DNA of 64,000 nucleotides from Streptomyces sp. NRRL F-2580 (lineage in GTDB: Bacteria > Actinomycetota > Actinomycetes > Streptomycetales > Streptomycetaceae), in NCBI RefSeq assembly GCF_000720115.1, contig NZ_JOIR01000031.1, positions 47,893 through 111,892 of the forward strand, read 5' to 3'. The notes beneath the pieces are model-generated. The model was not told where the DNA came from and made no database searches. It saw only the letters and a program-made list of their open reading frames with translations. Below are positions 58,892-64,000 of the stretch, piece by piece. Within the stretch, counting starts at the first letter, position 1. Each line of letters starts with the position of its first letter. A program made the position numbers and the translations under genes.

Positions 58892-60399
58892 TCGGCGTCC
58901 TCCTCGTCACCCGCGGCGTAGCCCAGCTTGAACAGCGCCAGCGAGGGCGCGTACCGGCCGCCGGGACAGCGCTCGTCCAGGTGGTGGAGCAGGTCGTAGG
59001 CCCAGTCGCGACCGAGCCGGTCGTGCCACTCGGCGGGGCCCACCGGGTAGTTGACCCCGAGCCGCATCGCCGTGTCGATGTCTTCGGCCGAGGCCACCCC
59101 GCGGGCCACGGCGTCCGCCGTGAGGTCGATCAGCATCGCCACGGTCCGGGCGACGATCATGCCGGGGACGTCGCCGATGACGGAGACCTGCTTGCCCAGC
59201 TTCTGGAAGAGGCCGACCGCCTCGGCGAGGGTCCGCTCGCTGGTGTCCTCGCTGGCGGAGAGCGCGATGCGGGTGGCGCCGCGGTAGTCGAGCGCGAGGT
59301 CGAAGTACACGACGTCCGCGAACTCGACCGAGGTCTTCCCGTCCGCGAGGACCAGCTGGCCCTCACCGGGCAGCTGGATGTACGGGCCCCCGTGCTCGGT
59401 GGCCGTGACCGCGATCCCGGCCTCCTCCAGCAGGTCGGCCAGCTCCGCCGCGGGCCCGAGGTCGCCGACCACGGTGACCTTGGCCGGGGCCTCCTCGGGT
59501 CCGGCGGTGTGCGGCTGCGCGGCGACGGCCTCCGGGCCGTACGGGAACCAGCCGTGGCCCGACTTGCGGCCGAGGCGGCCCGACTGGACCAGCCGGCGCT
59601 GCGCGAGGGAGGGGGTGAACTTGGGGCTGCGGAAGAAGGACTCCCACACGGAGCGGGTCACGGCCTCGTTGACGTCCTGGCCGATCAGGTCGGTCAGCTG
59701 GAACGGGCCCATCTTGAAGCCGCCGCTCTCGCGGAGCACGGCGTCGATGGTGGCCGGGTCGGCGCCCTGCTCCTCGTACACCGCGAAGGCCTCGGCGTAG
59801 AAGGGGCGGGCGATCCGGTTGACGATGAAGCCGGGGGTGTCGGCGCAGCGGACCGGCGTCTTCCCCCAGCCGAGGACGGTGCCGTACGCGCGCTCGGCGG
59901 CGGCCGGGTCGGTCGCGGAACCGCTGACCACCTCGACGAGCGGGAGCAGCGGAGCCGGGTTGAAGAAGTGCAGGCCGAGGAAGCGGCCGGGGTGCGCGAG
60001 CCCGGCGGCGAGCTCGGTGACGGAGAGCGAGGAGGTGTTCGTGGCCAGCAGCGCGTCCGGCGCGACCACCTCTTCGAGTGCGGCGAAGAGCGCCTGCTTG
60101 ACGGTGACGTTCTCGACCACCGCCTCGATGACGAGGGCGGCCCCGGCGAGGTCCGGGAGGGCGGGCGCCGAAGCGATCCGGCCGATCGCGTCCTCGGCCT
60201 CGGCCCGGTCGAGGCGGCCCTTGGCGGCCATCCGCTCGACGCGGTCCTGCACGAAGCCCACGCCGTCGGCGGCGAGTGCGGCGTCGATGTCGTAGATCAG
60301 CACGCGGTGACCTGCGAGAAGGGCGACCTGGGCGATGCCCTGGCCCATGGTGCCCGCGCCGACGACCGCCACAGTGCGGGACCGCTCGATTGCTGTCAT
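58888..60399 (-). CDS. 3-hydroxyacyl-CoA dehydrogenase
   Basis: A 503-aa dehydrogenase of the PaaH/PaaC-like type with a duplicated C-terminal domain. The Rossmann start reads TVAVVGAGTMGQGIAQVALLAGHRVLIYDID, with FNPAPLLPLVEVV as the active-site His-containing region (GLHFFNP) and RIARPFYAEAFAVYEEQGADPATIDAVLRESGGFKMGPFQLTDLIG as the first C-terminal domain. A second such domain (GMIVARTVAMLIDLTADAVARGVAS...GVNYPVGPAEW) ends the protein. It oxidises 3-hydroxyacyl-CoA with NAD+; next to paaN, a 3-hydroxyadipyl-CoA role in phenylacetate catabolism is plausible. GGAGG precedes the ATG at 60399. Confidence 0.93.
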   Translation of the reverse strand: MTAIERSRTVAVVGAGTMGQGIAQVALLAGHRVLIYDIDAALAADGVGFVQDRVERMAAKGRLDRAEAEDAIGRIASAPALPDLAGAALVIEAVVENVTVKQALFAALEEVVAPDALLATNTSSLSVTELAAGLAHPGRFLGLHFFNPAPLLPLVEVVSGSATDPAAAERAYGTVLGWGKTPVRCADTPGFIVNRIARPFYAEAFAVYEEQGADPATIDAVLRESGGFKMGPFQLTDLIGQDVNEAVTRSVWESFFRSPKFTPSLAQRRLVQSGRLGRKSGHGWFPYGPEAVAAQPHTAGPEEAPAKVTVVGDLGPAAELADLLEEAGIAVTATEHGGPYIQLPGEGQLVLADGKTSVEFADVVYFDLALDYRGATRIALSASEDTSERTLAEAVGLFQKLGKQVSVIGDVPGMIVARTVAMLIDLTADAVARGVASAEDIDTAMRLGVNYPVGPAEWHDRLGRDWAYDLLHHLDERCPGGRYAPSLALFKLGYAAGDEEDAE

Positions 60400-60421
60400 G
60401 TCCTGATCCTCCCGCACCGAC

Positions 60422-60430
60422 TTATCCACA
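60422..60430 (+). other. DnaA-box-like sequence
   Basis: TTATCCACA is the canonical bacterial DnaA 9-mer, alone in the divergent promoter region between the dehydrogenase and paaN genes. Confidence 0.4.
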
Positions 60431-60454
60431 GGTCTGCCGGGCCCTCTTGTCCCG

Positions 60455-60468
60455 ACCGATCGTTCGGT
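60455..60468. promoter_or_regulatory. TetR-type operator between hydroxyacyl-CoA dehydrogenase and paaN
   Basis: ACCGA-TCGT-TCGGT is a perfect palindrome with 5-bp arms and 4-bp spacer, 55 bp upstream of paaN and 56 bp upstream of the dehydrogenase start. It is nearly identical to the site at 57214-57227 and fits the ACCG...CGGT cores of PaaR-type operators as I recall them. Confidence 0.72.
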
Positions 60469-60523
60469 TACTCTAACTCCAGTCTGCTCTTCTTCGCCCG
60501 GCTCAACGAGGAGTTGGTCCCTG

Positions 60524-62206
60524 ATGGCCGCCGAGCTCACCGTCCCCCAGTTGTCCGCCAAGCACCGGCCCACCCTGGACCAGGCCCTGTCGGCGATCCG
60601 CAGCCGCGCCTACTGGTCCCCGCATCCCGAGCACCCCAAGGCGTACGGCGAGACCGCGCCGGCCGACGGGCTCGCCGCCTTCGAGGCCCTGCGCGGCACG
60701 CGGCTGGACCTGGGCCAGCCCGGCACCGACGGCTGGACGGGCTCCGAGGTGTCCCCGTACGGCCCGGAGCTCGGCGTCGAGTACCCGCACGCCGACCCGG
60801 ACGTACTGCTGCCCGCGATGAAGGCCGGCATGGGTGCCTGGCGCGACGCGGGACCCGAGGCGCGCGCCCTGGTCTGCATCGAGATCCTGGCCCGCATCTC
60901 CGCCCGCACCCACGAGTTCGCGCACGCGGTCATGCACACCAGCGGCCAGGCGTTCATGATGGCGTTCCAGGCCGGCGGCCCGCACGCGCAGGACCGCGGC
61001 CTGGAGGCCGTGGCCTACGCCTACGAGGAGCAGACCCGGGTCCCGGGGCAGGCCGACTGGTCGAAGCCCCAGGGCAAGAAGGACCCGCTGAACCTCGGCA
61101 AGAGCTTCACCGCGGTCCCGCGCGGCATCGCCCTCATGATCGGCTGCAACACCTTCCCGACGTGGAACGGCTACCCCGGCCTGTTCGCCTCCCTCGCCAC
61201 CGGCAACGCCGTGCTGGTCAAGCCGCACCCGCGGGCCGTGCTGCCGCTCGCGCTGACCGTCCAGGCGGCACGCGAGGTGCTCGCGGAGGCGGGCTTCGAC
61301 CCGAACCTGGTGGCGCTCGCGGTCGAGCGCCCGGGCGAGGGCATCGCCAAGGCCCTGGCCGTCCGTCCCGAGATCAAGCTGATCGACTACACCGGGTCCA
61401 CGGAGTTCGGCGACTGGCTGGAGGCCAACGCCCGCCAGGCGCAGGTCTACACGGAGAAGGCCGGCGTCAACACCGTCGTCCTGGACTCCACCGACAACTA
61501 CAAGGGCATGCTGGCGAACCTCGCGTTCTCCCTGTCCCTGTACAGCGGCCAGATGTGCACCACCCCGCAGAACCTGCTGATCCCGCGCGACGGCATCGCC
61601 ACGGACGCGGGCCACAAGACCTACGACGAGGTCGTCGCCGACCTCGCCGCCTCGGTCGGCGGCCTGCTGGGCGACGACGCCCGGGCCAACGCGCTGCTCG
61701 GCGCGCTGGTCAACCCGGACGTCAAGGCCCGCCTGGAGGCGGCGGCCGGACTGGGCGAGGTCGCGCTGGCCTCCCGGGAGGTCGTGAACCCCGAGTTCCC
61801 GGACGCCGTGGTCCGCACCCCCGTCCTGGTCAAGCTGGACGCGGCCAAGCCGGACCCGGACGCGCCCTACCTCTCGGAGTGCTTCGGCCCGGTCTCCTTC
61901 GCCGTGGCCGTGGACACCACCGCCGACGCCCTCGACCTGCTGCGCCGCACGGTGCGGGAGAAGGGCGCCATGACGGTGGGCGCGTACACGACCTCGGCCG
62001 ACACCGAGCGGGCGATCGAGGAGGTCTGCCTGGAGGAGTCCGCGCAGCTCTCGCTGAACCTGACCGGCGGGGTGTACGTCAACCAGACCGCCGCCTTCTC
62101 GGACTTCCACGGCTCCGGCGGCAACCCGGCGGCCAACGCCGCGCTGTGCGACGGCGCCTTCGTCGCGAACCGCTTCCGGGTGGTGGAGGTCCGCCGCCAG
62201 GCGTAG
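60524..62206 (+). CDS. paaN: Phenylacetic acid degradation protein PaaN (aldehyde dehydrogenase type)
   Basis: A 560-aa aldehyde-dehydrogenase-family protein of the PaaN group. Features are SFTAVPRGIALMIGCNTFPTWNGYPGLFASLATGNAVLVKPHPRAVLPL (cofactor site), IDYTGSTEFGDWLE, NLAFSLSLYSGQMCTTPQNLLIP (the Cys of GQMCTTPQ is the catalytic one) and ECFGPVSFAVAV. The N-terminal ~150 residues are PaaN-specific. Unlike E. coli PaaZ it has no MaoC-type hydratase domain, so a separate hydratase would be needed for ring cleavage. No other paa gene lies in the window. GAGGAG precedes the ATG at 60524. Confidence 0.92.
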   Translation: MAAELTVPQLSAKHRPTLDQALSAIRSRAYWSPHPEHPKAYGETAPADGLAAFEALRGTRLDLGQPGTDGWTGSEVSPYGPELGVEYPHADPDVLLPAMKAGMGAWRDAGPEARALVCIEILARISARTHEFAHAVMHTSGQAFMMAFQAGGPHAQDRGLEAVAYAYEEQTRVPGQADWSKPQGKKDPLNLGKSFTAVPRGIALMIGCNTFPTWNGYPGLFASLATGNAVLVKPHPRAVLPLALTVQAAREVLAEAGFDPNLVALAVERPGEGIAKALAVRPEIKLIDYTGSTEFGDWLEANARQAQVYTEKAGVNTVVLDSTDNYKGMLANLAFSLSLYSGQMCTTPQNLLIPRDGIATDAGHKTYDEVVADLAASVGGLLGDDARANALLGALVNPDVKARLEAAAGLGEVALASREVVNPEFPDAVVRTPVLVKLDAAKPDPDAPYLSECFGPVSFAVAVDTTADALDLLRRTVREKGAMTVGAYTTSADTERAIEEVCLEESAQLSLNLTGGVYVNQTAAFSDFHGSGGNPAANAALCDGAFVANRFRVVEVRRQA

Positions 62207-62221
62207 GGCCCCTCCCCCTGA

Positions 62222-62884
62222 TCAGGCCCTGGACGCCTCCTGCCCGAAGACGCGGGCGGAGGCGTCCACCTGGGCCATCCTGCGCAGGGCGGCGAAGACC
62301 GCGTCGCCCAGCACCGTGCCGACGACCACCGCCTCCACCAGGTCCTCACGGGCCACCCGGCGGGCGGTGTAGTCGAGGTCCGCGCGGCCCACCCGCTCGG
62401 CCGCCTCCGCGTAGTCGTCGAGCACGTCCACGAAGCCGCCGTGCCCCACCCGCGCGAGCGAGGCGAGCGCGGACACCAGCGCCTCAGCCGCCTTGTTGCC
62501 GGGCTCGACGCACCAGCCCCGCGCCTCGATCAGCCGCGCCACGCGCTCCCGGGCCAGTACGGTCTCCGCGTCGGGCGCGCCGTCGCCATCGCCGCGGCCG
62601 TCGCCGTATTCGGGCACCAGCCGCTGGGCTGCCGCGCCCAGCACCTTGTGGACCGGCCGCTCCTTGTCGTCGATGGCCGCCAGTACCTCGCCGATGGCCG
62701 CCACCGACAGGCCGCCGACCTCCAGCAGTGCGCGTACCAGCCGCAGCCGGCGCTCGTGCCCGTCCCCGTAGCTGGCCTGATTGGGGCTGGTCAGCTCCCC
62801 GGGCGGGAGCAGACCCTCCCGGACGTAGTACTTGATCGTCGGCACCGGTACCCCGGTCCGCCGGCTCAGCTCTCCGATGCGCAC
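62222..62884 (-). CDS. MerR family transcriptional regulator
   Basis: A 220-aa MerR-type regulator. The HTH (MRIGELSRRTGVPVPTIKYYVREGLLPPGELTSPNQASYGDGHERRLRLVRALLEVGGLSVAAIGEVLAAIDD) is complete. The C-terminal ~110 residues are helical and end near RVFGQEASRA; they lack Cys/His clusters, so metals are unlikely effectors. AAGGTG lies 6 nt before the GTG start. An array of ATAGATAG-type inverted repeats in the divergent gap (62926-62966) is probably its operator, controlling the membrane protein gene and itself. Confidence 0.92.
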   Translation of the reverse strand: MRIGELSRRTGVPVPTIKYYVREGLLPPGELTSPNQASYGDGHERRLRLVRALLEVGGLSVAAIGEVLAAIDDKERPVHKVLGAAAQRLVPEYGDGRGDGDGAPDAETVLARERVARLIEARGWCVEPGNKAAEALVSALASLARVGHGGFVDVLDDYAEAAERVGRADLDYTARRVAREDLVEAVVVGTVLGDAVFAALRRMAQVDASARVFGQEASRA

Positions 62885-62925
62885 GCGCGTTCACCTTTTT
62901 TCGGCTTGCCCTGTCCACCTCCATC

Positions 62926-62966
62926 ATAGATAGTGGGGCTATCAGATAGCAGAGAGTGTCGCTATC
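62926..62966. promoter_or_regulatory. Inverted-repeat array between merR and membrane protein gene
   Basis: GATAG-TGGGG-CTATC (62929-62943), GCTATC-A-GATAGC (62938-62950, perfect) and a further GCTATC at 62961-62966 make a cluster of alternating GATAG/CTATC half-sites in a relatively AT-rich segment between divergent genes. It is a likely MerR operator and promoter region. Confidence 0.7.
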
Positions 62967-62986
62967 CATTCATTACGGGGGTATGA

Positions 62987-63913
62987 ATGATGAAGTCCTT
63001 GTGGCCCACCTGGCGCACCCGGCACCGCCCGCTGGTGGTGTTCGCCCTGGTGATGGTCGTGTGGGCGCTCGGCTCCGCCGTCGGGCTCCTGGTCGACGAC
63101 CGCGTGCTGACCGGAGCGCCGATCTGGGCCAAGCCCTTCAAGTTCTCGGTCTCGTTCGTCGCCTACTGCCTCAGCCTGGCCTGGATGATCTCGCTGCTGG
63201 ACGAGGCGGGGCCGCGGCTGCGCCGCACCGTCTGGTGGGCCGCGACCGTCGTGGTCGCCGCGAGCGCCGTGGAAATGGTGCTGATGACCCTGCAGGTCCT
63301 GCGCGGGGTGCGCAGCCACTTCAACGGCGCGACGCCCTTCGACACCCAGGTCTACTCGCTCATGGGCAACACCGTGGTAGTGCTGTGGCTCGGCACGCTC
63401 GTCGTCGCCGCCCTGCTCTGGCGCGCCAGGATCGCCGACCGGGCCACCGCCTGGTCGATCCGGATCTCCACGGTCCTCGCGCTGACCGGTGCCGGACTCG
63501 CCTTCCTGATGACCCTGCCCACCGCCGAGCAGCAGCGCCTCGACGCCGCCGGCGTCGAAGTCCTGGAGCGCGGCGGGCACAGCGTGGGCGTGCCCGACGG
63601 CGGCCCCGGCATGCTCCTCACCGGCTGGTCCACCACCGGCGGCGACCTGCGCATCCCGCACTTCTTCGGCATGCACGCCCTGCAGCTGCTCCCGCTGCTC
63701 GTGCTCGTCCTGACCGCCCTCGCCCCGCGCTCGCGCCGGCTGCGCGACGAGCGGGTGCGGGTACGGCTGGTCTTCGTGTCCGGTGCGGTGTACGCGGCGG
63801 TGCTCGCCCTGCTGACCTGGCAGGCGCTGCGCGGCGAGCCGCTGGTCCACCCGGGCACGGCCACGCTCGGCGCGGGCGCGCTGATCCTGGCCGGGGGCGG
63901 GCTAGACGAGTAA
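62987..63913 (+). CDS. Hypothetical polytopic membrane protein, 3' end probably truncated
   Basis: A 308-aa protein with about seven clear membrane helices (first PLVVFALVMVVWALGSAVGLL; last FVSGAVYAAVLALLTWQAL) and an outer loop of about 45 residues (DAAGVEVLERGGHSVGVPDGGPG...). The eighth hydrophobic stretch (LGAGALILAGGG) breaks off after 12 residues into LDE and a stop. A CTA codon (very rare in Streptomyces) occurs at that point, and an IS-like transposase end follows 15 bp later. So the C-terminus seems to have been cut by the insertion. GGGGG lies before the ATG. It is divergent from, and presumably controlled by, the MerR gene. Function unknown. Confidence 0.75.
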   Translation: MMKSLWPTWRTRHRPLVVFALVMVVWALGSAVGLLVDDRVLTGAPIWAKPFKFSVSFVAYCLSLAWMISLLDEAGPRLRRTVWWAATVVVAASAVEMVLMTLQVLRGVRSHFNGATPFDTQVYSLMGNTVVVLWLGTLVVAALLWRARIADRATAWSIRISTVLALTGAGLAFLMTLPTAEQQRLDAAGVEVLERGGHSVGVPDGGPGMLLTGWSTTGGDLRIPHFFGMHALQLLPLLVLVLTALAPRSRRLRDERVRVRLVFVSGAVYAAVLALLTWQALRGEPLVHPGTATLGAGALILAGGGLDE

Positions 63914-63922
63914 GTCCGAAGG

Positions 63923-63964
63923 CCTGGTCAGTGGTCGTAGGCGATGAGTGACCTGGTCAGTGGT
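63923..63964. repeat. 13-bp direct repeat at IS end
   Basis: CCTGGTCAGTGGT occurs at 63923-63935 and again at 63952-63964. The first copy spans the stop of the transposase frame. It may be part of the IS terminus or its insertion scar. Confidence 0.5.
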
Positions 63965-64000
63965 GTGTTGTGGGCCCGGTTGTGCCAGATGGCTGCGGTC
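63928..64000 (-). mobile_element. C-terminal end of an IS (IS5-like) transposase, cut by window edge
   Basis: On the minus strand the last 23 codons before a TGA read TAAIWHNRAHNTPLTRSLIAYDH. The form IWHN...RSLIAYDH is the usual ending of IS5-family-type transposases common in Streptomyces. The rest of the element is outside the window. It lies just downstream of the apparently truncated membrane protein gene. Confidence 0.7.

Noticed and set aside
58981..62835. 1284-codon plus-strand frame across the dehydrogenase, paaN and merR genes
   Set aside because: It is antisense or out of frame to three well-supported genes and shows no domain.

Overview
This 64 kb window is high-GC (about 72%) actinobacterial chromosome, almost certainly Streptomyces. 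The reasons are the strong G/C bias at third codon positions, GTG/TTG starts and GTGA/ATGA gene overlaps, a mycothiol-type DinB enzyme, a mycoredoxin-like glutaredoxin, a proteasome activator (Bpa), PASTA-type Ser/Thr kinases, two branched-chain keto acid dehydrogenase (bkd) clusters, and two matches to the Streptomyces parS sequence GTTTCACGTGAAAC. From memory, not a search, the content and order (aspS, kinase pair, orphan response regulator, two bkd clusters, bkdR, paaN) resemble the S. coelicolor core region on the SCO3790-SCO3836 side of oriC. parS sites and DnaA-box-like sequences fit an origin-proximal position.

Layout. 1-4.7 kb: end of a sensor kinase, a parS site, a Tat-type PhoX phosphatase with a PHO-box-like direct repeat upstream, and a VWA protein with a very long Ala/Glu/Pro linker. 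4.7-15.1 kb: aspS, a SpoIIE-type phosphatase/anti-sigma protein, pirin with a palindromic operator, an SseB-like protein, a FadE5-like acyl-CoA dehydrogenase, a duplicated Cys/His-motif protein and an M18 aminopeptidase. 15.1-22 kb: a thioredoxin-NHL protein, a decayed Uma2 gene and many small accessory or orphan genes. 22-34.7 kb: regulators and transporters (AraC, MFS/GntR), DUF418, and a papain-like peptidase carrying a C-terminal propeller-like repeat domain next to a chagasin-like (I42) inhibitor, then glutaredoxin, DUF1266, PPOX, YcxB and GNAT proteins.

34.8-38.4 kb: the first keto acid dehydrogenase operon (E1alpha-E1beta-E2; bkdFGH type). 38.7-43.3 kb: a NarL/DosR-like response regulator, a PPOX gene remnant and two divergent Ser/Thr kinases. 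43.5-53.4 kb: a proline-rich envelope protein, a PadR/ABC/FtsX operon with PadR-type operators over the start codon, bpa, a mobA-like fusion coupled to moeA, a potassium channel whose start lies in a second parS site, and a quinone oxidoreductase. 53.6-57.9 kb: the second operon (bkdABC type) with divergent bkdR. 58-62.2 kb: a gene remnant, a TetR regulator coupled to a 3-hydroxyacyl-CoA dehydrogenase, and divergent paaN. 62.2-64 kb: MerR, a membrane protein that appears cut off at its 3' end, and the end of an IS transposase at the window edge.

How parts work together. The bkd complexes convert Val/Leu/Ile keto acids to branched acyl-CoAs, which serve as fatty-acid and polyketide primers. 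The same palindrome, ACCGA-N4-TCGGT, lies in both the bkdA/bkdR gap and the TetR-operon/paaN gap, suggesting one TetR repressor links branched-chain keto acid, hydroxyacyl-CoA and phenylacetate metabolism. The most unusual locus is the apparently leaderless-export papain-propeller/I42 pair (27.4-29.8 kb). Several short intergenic coding remnants (10.2, 17.3, 39.6, 53.4, 58.1 kb) show gene decay between otherwise intact core genes.
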